From: Pseudomonadota bacterium
GTDB lineage: Bacteria > Pseudomonadota > Gammaproteobacteria > Steroidobacterales > Steroidobacteraceae
NCBI GenBank assembly: GCA_021820785.1
Contig: JAKADE010000008.1
Coordinates: 1-20,610, forward strand
Direction: 5' to 3'
Length of the DNA stretch: 20,610 nucleotides
Shown here: positions 8,739-17,096 of the stretch, piece after piece
Position numbering within the stretch: position 1 is the stretch's first letter
Layout of the letters: the number at the start of each line of letters is the position of its first letter
Notes under the pieces: model-generated
What the model was told of the DNA's origin: nothing
The model's input: only the letters and a program-made list of their open reading frames with translations
Databases searched by the model: none
Translations under genes and position numbers: made by a program

Positions 8739-9534
8739 GAGGCTTCTATCCCTCGGGCGGACTGCACGGCCCGGGACGCACGGCACAAACTGCCGGGCAC
8801 CTTCACCGCAACGTCCGCATGCACCGCAACACCTCAACCGTGCTCTGAAGCTCGGGCGCTCGTGCCGCCGCCCAGTTCCGTGCCTGCGCTGACGGCAAGT
8901 TGTGAATTTGCCGAGGTGCCGCGCCAAAACCCCGGCCGCCACCTGTCGATGGTTAACTCATTGACGGAATTGAGAAAACCACCGCCCTGCACCCTCTGGC
9001 CCTCGGATCGCACTCATCCGCCCGGCCACTTGGCCGAACCATACGCTGCAGCGGGCAAGACTCCGCACCTCTGCGAATCCCCAATCCGCCTTTTGCACCA
9101 CCATCATGCCCCGCGCCGATGCGACGCACTCTCTTGACACCCATCCGGTTTCAGTGTTCCATCGTTGAGCCTTAATCGACAATAACGATATCGGTCGCTC
9201 GCATCGCCTCCGGCGCGTCGCGACACGAAGTACCACACACTCACCAGTGGAGGTGGGCAAACCAGGTGTAATGAGTCCGCGTGTCGGGGAAAATGAGTAC
9301 GCGGACCGTAAAGAGGCCGATTGGCCACATCGCGAATCCGCCGGCATAACGCCGGACCCGAGCACGACCCCGCTCGGCTGAGTTGCAGCACTCGCATGCG
9401 CGCAACTCGAGCACAGTTCCCAGAATCCTCCGGACCGGCCGAAACGGACCCTGCGTCTTCGGGACGGCGCACACACATGCATTCTCTCGAGCCCGCCCGG
9501 TCGACCGGACGATAGCCTATGTCTCTGAAATCGC
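8739..9534. other. Intergenic region without recognised gene
   Basis: About 800 bp separate the divergent MBL hydrolase and PAS-GGDEF-EAL genes. I see no tRNA, repeat or recognisable coding sequence. One short minus-strand frame ending at 9241 reads MWPIGLFTVRVLIFPDTRTH followed by an aromatic-rich end. It looks protein-like but matches nothing I know. Promoters for both flanking genes should lie here, but no convincing -35/-10 pair is seen. Confidence 0.5.
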
Positions 9535-12500
9535 GTGGCGCCGTTCGCAGTCGCCCCGCGCGCAAATGACACTCCCCCTGCGCTCTCCCCCAAGGTGCAC
9601 ACGCCTGTGACACGCGGCAAATGGGTCGACTGGATCCTCCGTCCATCCGGCTGGATCCTGCTGGTGACGGCATCGGTCTTCGCAGTCCTCTATGGCGCAC
9701 TGCTGCTGCTCCATCGACTGTCCTCACCCTTTCTGCGCTACGAAGAGCATCATTACGCCTCGCTGCTCGTGGATTCGGCGGGCTTGACGCTGCTCGTCAT
9801 CGCGTCGATCTATTCCTTCACGTACCGCATGCTTCGCCGGCATGAAGATCTTCTGCGACATGTCGTTGCGCGCCTCAGCGACGCGGTGATCGTCAGCGAC
9901 GTGCAAGGACGGATCGTGGAATGGAACCACGCTGCCGAACGACTATTCCAGTTTGCTCGGGCGGATGCCCTCGGAAAGCCGGCAATCGATTTTCTCGGTG
10001 TCGTAAACGGATTCAGTCCGCCGCTGGCCGAAGTACGCGAGTCACGAAGGTCACCGAAGCGCGTTGCGCCCGGCTCGATCATGGACGGCACGCTCAGAAC
10101 CCGCGACGGTGAGCGGATTGCTGTTCAAATCACGGTATCGGCGTCACCCTGGCAAAGTGACGGCACCACGCTCTACGTCGTTCGCGACATCTCTGAGCGC
10201 AAGGCCATCGAGAGCGATCTGCAGGAGAGCGAGCAGCAGCTTCGCTTGACCACAAAAATGGCCGGGGCAGCAACGTGGACGTGCGACTTTTCTCCAGAGC
10301 AAATGCTTCGCGCCCGCACTCACGAATCCGCGTTTGGCCTGCGACAGATCCGCAGTCGCGACATTCGCGCATTCCTCAGAAGCGCTCACCCTGATGACCG
10401 TGCGCGCAGCCACTCCATACTCGAAGCATCCGTTCAGCCCAATGGACCGGACGAATGCTCTTTCGACTTCCGCATCATCCAGTCCGATGGCGCAATTCGA
10501 TGGCTGCGGGCCACCGGCCACGTTACGCACCGCAACGCAAGCGGCAGGGGCACATTAGCCCGCGGCGTTCTTCTCGATATCACTGATCGGAAGGACACCG
10601 AGTCACGCCTGCTGCGCGTCTCCGAGTTATACGCCGCACTCAGTCAATGCAATCAGGCAATGATGCGGTGCCAGACGGAGGAGGAACTCTATCCGCAGAT
10701 CTGCCGCGCCATCGTGCGCGTCAGCGGGTTCACCATGGCTGCAATTGGCATGGTCGACGAAGCCGGCCGCCAGTTCAGGCATCTCGCTGCGTTCGGGGCC
10801 GGTACCGAATACCTCGATGACCTGGAGATCAGCGTCGACGCGAATAGCGCGACCGGCCGAGGTCCGACGGGTACGTGCGTTCGAGATGGCCGCCCCTACT
10901 GGTGTCAGGATTATCACAACGACCCGGCGACCGCCCCCTGGAGAGAAGCAGCGGCGCGATTTCGCTGGCGCTCCTCGGCGGCAATTCCGCTACTTCGCAA
11001 GGAGAAAATCGTCGGCGCGCTGCTGGTCTACTCTCAGACGCTCAACGCATTCGAGGAAGACGCCAAGGCACTTCTGGTCGAGATGGCTGCGGACATCAGC
11101 TTTGCCATCGACCGGATCACGGATGCCCGGCTGCATCGGCGCGTCGTCGAGGAACTCCGCCAAAGCGATCAGTACCTGCGCACCGTGATCGAGACTGAGC
11201 CGGAATGCGTCAAAGTCGTGGGCAGAGATGGTCATCTGCTCGACATCAACAAGGCCGGGCTCGAGATGCTCGAGCTCGATTCCGTCGCGCACGCCCGATC
11301 CATGCGCCTCCTGGATTTTGTCTTGCCGGAACATAAACAGGCCTTCCTGCATCTGCATGAGCGGGTGATGCACGGCGAGTCGGGCACACTGGAATTTGAG
11401 GTACGCGGACTGCGCGGCACGCACCGTGTCCTGGAGACCCATGCAGCGCCGATGCATGATTCGAACGGCGCAGTACAGAGCCTGCTCGGCGTCACCCGGG
11501 ACGTGACGGAGCGAGCGGTCTCGGCGAAACGAATTGAGTATCTGGCGAATTTCGACCGCCTCACCGGACTGCCAAACCGCAATGTCCTGACTGATCAACT
11601 GAAGGACGCCCTCCGTCACGCACGGCGGGAAAACCAGTCGCTTTGCATCCTGTTCGTGGATCTGGACCGGTTCAAGGACATCAATGACACACTGGGTCAC
11701 GGTAGAGGCGATGCCTTCCTTGCGCAGGTGAGTCAGCGCCTGAAATCGATCCTGCGTGAGGGTGATCTCGTGTTTCGCCATGGCGGCGATGAATTCGTTC
11801 TCGCTCTACCGGACAGCGGCGCGCGCTCGGCCGCGCGCGTCGCGGAGAAGCTGCTCGCAGCCATCTCCAGGCCGTGCATGATCGACGGTCACGAGCTTCG
11901 CGTCACCGCGTCAGTAGGTATTGCAATTTTTCCGCATGACGGCGGCGATCACGACACGCTCTTCCGCAATGCCGATACGGCGATGTACTGGGCAAAGCGC
12001 GCCGGCCGCAACGCATTCCGCTTCTTCACGAAAGAGATGCAGGAGCGTACAGCGCGAAACATGGCTTTGACCAACGCCATGCATCGCGCGTTGGAATTCA
12101 ATCAGTTCGAGCTGCATTACCAGCCGCAATTCGAAATCCGCAGCGGACGCATCGTCGGGGTGGAGGCGCTGCTGCGATGGACTCATCCGGAACTCGGCAA
12201 TGTCTCACCGAGCGAATTCATTCCGGTCGCGGAATACAGCGGCCTGATCCTTCCGATCGGCGAATGGGTCCTGCGCACCGCCGCCGAGCAACAGCAGCGG
12301 TGGCTGCTCGCCGGTCACGAGCCGATGATCATGGCGGTAAATCTCTCCGCCGTGCAGTTTCGGGATCGCAAGTTGCCGGATCTCGTCGCGAAGGTCCTCG
12401 CCGAGACCCGACTGCCGGCTGAATTTCTGGAGCTCGAACTCACCGAAAGTGCCGCGATGCACGACCCTGAGGCTGCGTTTTCGATCATGGAGCAGCTGCG

Positions 12501-12825
12501 GCGTCTCGGGGTGCGCATCTCGCTCGATGATTTTGGAACGGGCTACTCTTCCTTCGATTACCTGAAGCGCTTCAACATTTACAAGATCAAGATTGATCAA
12601 TCTTTCGTGCGGGAAATCCCGTCACGCGAGGAAGACCGGGCGATCGTTAGCGCGATCATCAGCGTGTCCAGGAATCTCGGTTTGCGTACGATCGCCGAGG
12701 GCGTCGAGACGCGCGAGCAGCTCGCGTTTCTGTCCGCTCACGACTGCGACGAAGTGCAGGGATACTATTACTGCAAGCCGCTGGCGGCGGGAGAACTCGA
12801 CGCCTTCTTGCGCAGCTTGACATGA
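9535..12825 (+). CDS. Membrane PAS-PAS-GAF-PAS-GGDEF-EAL cyclic-di-GMP protein
   Basis: The protein has 1096 residues with two membrane segments (about 39-62 and 77-99) and only a ~14-residue loop between them, so sensing is probably cytoplasmic or in the membrane. Then follow PAS 1 (~105-225, ending VVRDISERKAIES), PAS 2 (~230-355, ending LLDITDRKDTES), a GAF domain (~358-533), PAS 3 (~542-660), GGDEF (~665-832) and EAL (~845-1096). GGDEF is canonical (750-754) with the inhibitory RxxD site (REGD, 741-744) five residues before it. EAL keeps EALLRW (877-882), NLSAVQF, LELTES, DDFGTGYSS, IKID and AEGVET. Both diguanylate cyclase and phosphodiesterase activities are therefore possible; the balance is unknown. 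The GTG at 9535 gives the longest frame but has no SD. GTG 9607 has AAGGTG nine bases upstream and may be the true start. It is intact and stands alone, followed at once by a broken DeoR gene. Confidence 0.93.
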   Translation: MAPFAVAPRANDTPPALSPKVHTPVTRGKWVDWILRPSGWILLVTASVFAVLYGALLLLHRLSSPFLRYEEHHYASLLVDSAGLTLLVIASIYSFTYRMLRRHEDLLRHVVARLSDAVIVSDVQGRIVEWNHAAERLFQFARADALGKPAIDFLGVVNGFSPPLAEVRESRRSPKRVAPGSIMDGTLRTRDGERIAVQITVSASPWQSDGTTLYVVRDISERKAIESDLQESEQQLRLTTKMAGAATWTCDFSPEQMLRARTHESAFGLRQIRSRDIRAFLRSAHPDDRARSHSILEASVQPNGPDECSFDFRIIQSDGAIRWLRATGHVTHRNASGRGTLARGVLLDITDRKDTESRLLRVSELYAALSQCNQAMMRCQTEEELYPQICRAIVRVSGFTMAAIGMVDEAGRQFRHLAAFGAGTEYLDDLEISVDANSATGRGPTGTCVRDGRPYWCQDYHNDPATAPWREAAARFRWRSSAAIPLLRKEKIVGALLVYSQTLNAFEEDAKALLVEMAADISFAIDRITDARLHRRVVEELRQSDQYLRTVIETEPECVKVVGRDGHLLDINKAGLEMLELDSVAHARSMRLLDFVLPEHKQAFLHLHERVMHGESGTLEFEVRGLRGTHRVLETHAAPMHDSNGAVQSLLGVTRDVTERAVSAKRIEYLANFDRLTGLPNRNVLTDQLKDALRHARRENQSLCILFVDLDRFKDINDTLGHGRGDAFLAQVSQRLKSILREGDLVFRHGGDEFVLALPDSGARSAARVAEKLLAAISRPCMIDGHELRVTASVGIAIFPHDGGDHDTLFRNADTAMYWAKRAGRNAFRFFTKEMQERTARNMALTNAMHRALEFNQFELHYQPQFEIRSGRIVGVEALLRWTHPELGNVSPSEFIPVAEYSGLILPIGEWVLRTAAEQQQRWLLAGHEPMIMAVNLSAVQFRDRKLPDLVAKVLAETRLPAEFLELELTESAAMHDPEAAFSIMEQLRRLGVRISLDDFGTGYSSFDYLKRFNIYKIKIDQSFVREIPSREEDRAIVSAIISVSRNLGLRTIAEGVETREQLAFLSAHDCDEVQGYYYCKPLAAGELDAFLRSLT

Positions 12826-13455
12826 GGGGTGACGCTTCGGGTGCGCCGCGTACGCGGTGGAGCGCATCCCGCATCGCTGGCCGACGAAGATCTGCTCGTC
12901 CGCGGATCGGCCTCGATCGCGGGAAAGGTCGCTTTTGAATCGCTCGGGTGCGGCCCTGGTTCAAAGTAGCCAGGGCGTGTTCCTGGACGGAGGGACGACC
13001 GCCATCCAGATCGCCAGATACCTCGATTCCGGCCTCAGTGTAGCGGTGATGACGCAGAGTCCGGAGGTCGCCGTGGAGTTCGCCGCGGACCCCCGCAGCG
13101 AGTTCGTCATGCTGGGCACACGATCGCTTAGGCTCTCCATGGTAAATACCGGTGCCGCGTTGTTCGCGGCCGCATTGAAGCTCCGGGCCAACCTCGATTT
13201 CATGGGAGTGACCGGCGTCCACCCGAAGACGGGGCTGAGCACAGGAGACGCCGAAGAGGCTGCGGTCAAGCGAGCCTTCCACGAGCGCGCAGCTGAAGCG
13301 ATTGCTCTCGCATCGTGCGAGAAGCTGCCCGCTGCTTCGCCATTGGCTGTCACCGCGCTGTCGAGGTTGCGACAGTCATCGTTCCGCCCTCGACGCCGAG
13401 TTACGTCGTCGGCGCAATCAAGTCGAGCGGCGTCACGGGGCAGCACGTCCGGTAA
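12826..13455 (+). pseudogene. DeoR-family regulator remnant, HTH missing, two frameshifts
   Basis: Three frame segments together give the effector-binding part of a DeoR/GlpR-type repressor. Segment 1 (12826 to about 12935) reads LRVRRVRGGAHPASLADED, matching the end of the winged HTH (xRRVHGGA). Segment 2 (about 12930-13360, shifted) has VFLDGGTTAIQIARYL, SMVNTGAALFAAAL, LDFMGVTGVHPKTGLSTGD and EEAAVKRAF, which is the sugar-phosphate-binding core. Segment 3 (13360-13455, back in the first frame) reads VEVATVIVPPSTPSYVVGAI and ends GQHVR before TAA. The two shifts compensate. The DNA-binding N-terminus is absent: the fragment begins, in the same frame, directly after the stop of the GGDEF-EAL gene. 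It should be non-functional. What it regulated is unknown. Confidence 0.8.
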
Positions 13456-14671
13456 GGCGGGCAGGGAGCCCCCGAGAGGAACGCGCCACCTTGCTGAGCG
13501 TAGTGCCGGCGGACGCCGTATACACGCGCACCACGAAATTTCAGGCGTCATGCGTTCGGGGACGGATGGATTCCCGATTCGAACTGCCCCAACCCACCCA
13601 GGTCCCCCGTGGCCCTCCGGCCGCGGCCGAGGCTATCGGACAGCGCCGAGTCCCCGAGCTGAAGCGCCGGAACCGCGTCGATGGTCCTTCCGAGAGGGTC
13701 TATTCTCTCGGGATCCCGCGCGCCCGTCCGGTGCCCCCATGCTGCCCCGCGGAATCGCCGCTGCGCGATACGAAAGGCGAGCAGACCGGCATGAGGTCTT
13801 GTAGTCTCCGTCGCGGGTTCGCGAGCTTTCAGTGGGTGGACCCGGGCACTGGAGTACAGTTCGCGCCAAGCCGGCGTGGCTGCTGCGCTGCAGTGTTCGA
13901 CGAATGAGAACGCGGCGATCCATTTCCGTCGCGCCATGTTTTTTGGGAAGGCTGTCGTGACAGAACGCTACGCTGGAACGCCTTTCATCACGGGCAGCGA
14001 CGAGGTCGCTTGTCGGCCGTGCGGCGCAAATCGCGACGTCTCGCACCGCAAGGATTGCAGCTCCAGCCGGACGCCGCGACGCTGATTAAGCGCACCGGCG
14101 CGCCAGCCGCGACGCATCATCCGTCATAGAACCCGATGTTCTCCTCCCGAGCTCAATTCGACCTGTCCGCTCTCGCCGCAGGATCCACGGACCAGAGTGG
14201 ACGGACGTCCCGTGACCCATCCGGTCAGTGCGGTGGCCTTGTAGCCCACAGCGCTTCGACGGCGCCGAGCGCCCTGTCGAGAGCGCATTCCCACGTTGCG
14301 CGGCGCCACGTCGACACCACCGCCCCCACCCACCCACTACATGACGTGACCTTTACGTCTTCAGCGCCAGGACGGCTCTCCCCCGCCCTTGACGGCTGAA
14401 CCCTCCCAGGCGCCGCCGGAGGGCTCGACCGGCAACCGTGCATTGCCCCGGTCATCGCGCCGCTCGCTCACCGGAACCGACCGGATCCGCAACGACTGGC
14501 GCCTCACCGCATCGCCGAGCATTCGCCATGCATGAACCATCTCGCGGACCTCCAGTCGAATCCTGGTTGCACCGCTGCGGTCACGGCGACGCATGGGGTC
14601 TCGCCGCGCCGAGCAGCACACGCTCGTACGTCAATTCATCACGAATACAATATTGAAATCCGGGGTACCAC
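13456..14671. other. 1.2-kb stretch without recognised gene
   Basis: Several overlapping open frames exist on both strands, as expected in GC-rich DNA, but none has a recognisable domain, a convincing RBS or a clearly better codon pattern. A weak GC stem (13912-13917 with 13927-13932) is followed by six T (13939-13944). It might be a leftover terminator. Close to the right end, TACAAT (14646-14651) could be a -10 for the desaturase, but no good -35 goes with it. The stretch is probably decayed DNA. Confidence 0.45.
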
Positions 14672-15796
14672 GTGGATTCGACTGACTGCCTGCGGCACCA
14701 GAAGTGCGCCATGATCGCTCGTTACGCCCGATCCGAGGACCGCAGCGGATGGCTGCACGTTCTCACCACTCTGATCCCCCTCGGGCTTCTCTGGTGGGCT
14801 GCCGTACGACTCTCGAACATCTCCCCCTGGCTGACCGTGATTCCCTTGATACCGCTCATTCTCGTGACGGTGCGCGTCTTCGGCCTGATGCACGAGTGTG
14901 GACACGGGAGCCTATTTCGCAGCTGCCCACTCAATCGCGCCATCGGCTTTCTGCTCGGCGTTCTCTCCTGAATGCCGCAATACGTCTGGTCGCAGCATCA
15001 CAATTACCACCATGCGCACAACGGGGACTGGGAGAAATACCGCGGCCCCTATTCGACGCTTTCGGTCACCGAGTACGCGGCACTCACCCGCGCACAGCAG
15101 CGCGCCTACCGCATCAAATGCAGCGTGCTGGTCGCACCGCTGGCGGGATTCGTGTATCTGATCTTCAACCCGCGCTTTACGTGGCTGAAGGGGAGCATTG
15201 GCCTGCTGATACATCTGGCGCGCCGGAAGCTGGCGCAGCCCGGCATCTCATTGAAGGCCCATGCCGCAACGTATCGCACACGCTATTGGAAATCCGCGCG
15301 GGAATATCGACACATGCTCTGGAACAATCTAGCGCTGTTGAGCGCATGGACCGCGATGTGTATCGCGTGCGGTGCGGGGACATTTTTCTCTATCTATATT
15401 CTGAGCGTATCGATCGCAGGCGGCGCCGGCATCGTGCTGTTCACCGTACAGCATAACTTCAAGCACGCGTACGCCACCGACAGCGCGAACTGGGACCACG
15501 ACACCGGAGCGATCGAAGGCACGAGCTTTCTGGTTCTGCCCGGCTGGCTGAACTGGTGCACCGCCAATATCGGCTATCACCACATTCACCATCTGTCCGC
15601 CGGCATTCCGAGTTACCGCCTCGCCGAGTGTCATCGGGAATATGAGCACTTGTTCGCACGCGTCACCCGCGTGAAGCTTCACGAAGTGCTCGGTGCGTTG
15701 AACTGCATTCTCTGGGATCGAGATGCGCAACGCATCATTCCGATCTCCGAGTACCGACAGAGCGTCGGATGCGCAGCCGGCAGCCTGCCAACCTGA
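14672..15796 (+). pseudogene. Fatty-acid desaturase split by one in-frame TGA
   Basis: The gene encodes a membrane di-iron fatty-acid desaturase in one reading frame, interrupted only by TGA at 14969-14971. All three histidine boxes are present: HECGH (codons 74-78) before the stop; HHNYHH (9-14 after it) and HHIHH (203-207) in the second part. Hydrophobic segments lie at TTLIPLGLLWWAAV, LTVIPLIPLILVTV, LVAPLAGFVYLIF and FFSIYILSVSIAGGAGIVLF. The stop falls in LLGVLS-stop-MPQYVWSQHHNYHH, where homologues usually have Gly (GVLSGMPQYVWSQHHNYHH from memory), so a GGA-to-TGA change fits. The next codon is ATG, so TGAATG could allow reinitiation and two half-proteins. The start is GTG 14672 or, better by family length, ATG 14711. 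It is either a very young pseudogene or a split or readthrough gene. Confidence 0.85.
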
Positions 15797-15808
15797 AATG
15801 GCAGGCTG
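15781..15808 (+). terminator. 10-bp hairpin around the desaturase stop codon
   Basis: CAGCCTGCCA (15781-15790) pairs perfectly with TGGCAGGCTG (15799-15808) over an 8-nt loop that contains the desaturase TGA (15794-15796). It is stable enough to end transcription or protect the mRNA 3' end. No T-run follows, so factor-independent termination is not certain. Confidence 0.5.
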
Positions 15809-16764
15809 CTAGTGAACCGGCGACGGTGGGCCGCGATAACGTCGGCCACAGCGTCGGGCTCTTAGTCGGATCACCCGCTCGCTCGGTCCGGCCTCTAACG
15901 CCCGCATTCACACCAAGGCTATGTACGCACGAGTTCTGATGGACGATCGTTGCATCGACCACTGGAGCCCGCAATGTGAGACTGCGTGCCGCCGGGAGTC
16001 GCGCAAAACGATTTCGCGTCAGGAGGGCAACCCGACATCAATTCTTCCCGACCCGATCGTCGAGATCGCCTTCCGTAGTCAATGTCGGTGCGGACGGCGA
16101 GCGATTCCTGCACCATTAATATGACGATGCCACCGCGGAGGCACTAACACTCTGTCGCAGACACTGCTGCCGTGCGGCACGGCGCAAACCCGCCGATCAA
16201 GGCGGCCCAGTCGCCGCCACCGTGTCGAACCGACTGAGCGAAATTCGTGACGGGGGACGAAACGACTTCGACGCAACCGATACAGCGCCCCGGATGCTCT
16301 TTTTTCACCATCAAATTTTCCATACGTCCAAATCTGACGCTGCAACTGCCGTGGGCGACTGACGTCAATGAAATACGCCCGAATCACGTCCACCTGCAAC
16401 GTATATGTTGACGTGAATATCGCACGCATCGCCGCACTCACGCAGTCATTGATATGTTGCGCGAAACGCCCCAGGCCTGCAAAATGGACGTCGCTTGCTC
16501 ACCGCTGACAGAAATAATCCTCATAGGCAATAACTTAGCTGCGTGACGCCCGTTGCAGTCGTGACGACTGAGCACAACCGAGCACGACTGAGTCCCGCAA
16601 AATTCCCGCAGAAGACACGGTGCGTGGACCAATGGCACGAGGCTTTGAGGGCGGCGCTCGGAACTTGCAAAGAGCAGATGCGGCATATGCGCATCAGGTA
16701 GCCGCATATGCAACCCATCGCTGCCCTACCCCTTCCCTCGCTGCGTCCACGGCGCGAAATCCAC
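15809..16764. other. Nearly 1 kb without recognised gene
   Basis: I see no domain, tRNA or repeat family here. Its right part becomes AT-richer towards hipBA. It contains CCCGCAAAATTCCCGCA (16594-16610), which resembles a sequence after hipA, and two copies of GCATATGC near 16684-16710. Short open frames on both strands match nothing I know. Confidence 0.45.
16594..16610. repeat. Imperfect direct repeat flanking hipBA, left copy
   Basis: CCCGCAAAATTCCCGCA here and GCCGCAAAACTCCCGCA at 18410-18426 agree in 15 of 17 positions and have the same orientation. They bracket the hipBA module about 1.8 kb apart. Each copy also has an internal CCGCA repeat. They could mark the ends of an inserted segment. 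Confidence 0.4.
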
Positions 16765-16838
16765 AATACGCAATTGCGTATATTCAAAAATAATACGCGA
16801 AACCGTATATTTACATTTAATACGGGATTGCGTATATT
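16765..16838 (+). promoter_or_regulatory. hipBA promoter with three evenly spaced palindromic operators
   Basis: Three 20-bp sites, 16765-16784, 16792-16811 and 16819-16838, each have ATACG-N6-CGTAT followed by ATT and start exactly 27 bp apart. Site 1 is AATACGCAATTGCGTATATT. A promoter sits inside the array: TTTACA (16810-16815), a 17-bp spacer and TATATT (16833-16838), so sites 2 and 3 overlap its -35 and -10. E. coli HipB represses its own operon through several palindromes; these are probably the HipB (or HipBA) sites here. Confidence 0.85.
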
Positions 16839-16844
16839 GAGCCC

Positions 16845-17096
16845 GTGACTAGCGTCGTTCGAACATCCAAACAGCTTGCAGCCACACTTCGCCGCTACAG
16901 GCGCCAAAAAGGCTTCACGCAGCTTGCCCTGGGTCACTTGATGCATGCCCGTCAGGCAACCGTCTCCAAATTGGAGAGCGGAGAACGGGGTACGCAGATT
17001 GGCATTCTAATCGACGCCCTGACGGCCTTAGACCTTGAACTTGTGATCAGGCCCCGCACACAGGCCACGGCGGACGACGTCGAAGAGCTGTTCTGA
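16845..17096 (+). CDS. hipB: HipB-like antitoxin, XRE-family repressor
   Basis: This is an 83-residue helix-turn-helix protein. LAATLRRYRRQKGFTQLAL starts the XRE fold, and residues about 25-46 (TQLALGHLMHARQATVSKLE) are the HTH. The last residues, beyond the fold, form a short tail (DDVEELF). In HipBA systems HipB binds HipA, neutralises it and represses the operon. The stop overlaps the hipA ATG by one base (TGATG), so translation is coupled. The GTG at 16845 has no SD. It lies seven bases after the -10 TATATT, about where transcription should begin, so the mRNA may be leaderless. There is no better start upstream, because the operators occupy that DNA. Confidence 0.88.
   Translation: MTSVVRTSKQLAATLRRYRRQKGFTQLALGHLMHARQATVSKLESGERGTQIGILIDALTALDLELVIRPRTQATADDVEELF

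Noticed and set aside
9104..9727. Minus-strand frames upstream of the GGDEF-EAL gene
   Set aside because: They are Arg/Ala/Gly-rich without a domain. A short aromatic-rich tail ending at 9241 looks protein-like but cannot be supported as a gene.
13302..13937. Overlapping open frames on both strands after the DeoR remnant
   Set aside because: There is no similarity to any family I know, no RBS, and a composition typical of random GC-rich frames.
13912..13944. GC stem followed by six T, terminator-like
   Set aside because: The stem is short with a G-T pair, the T-run is 6 nt away and no gene ends nearby.
16549..16706. Plus-strand frame of about 50 codons ending at GCATCAGGTAG
   Set aside because: It could be the tail of a lost gene, but there is no recognisable motif or start.
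16690..16710. Two GCATATGC palindromes upstream of hipB
   Set aside because: They are short and AT-centred, unlike the ATACG operators, and could be chance.
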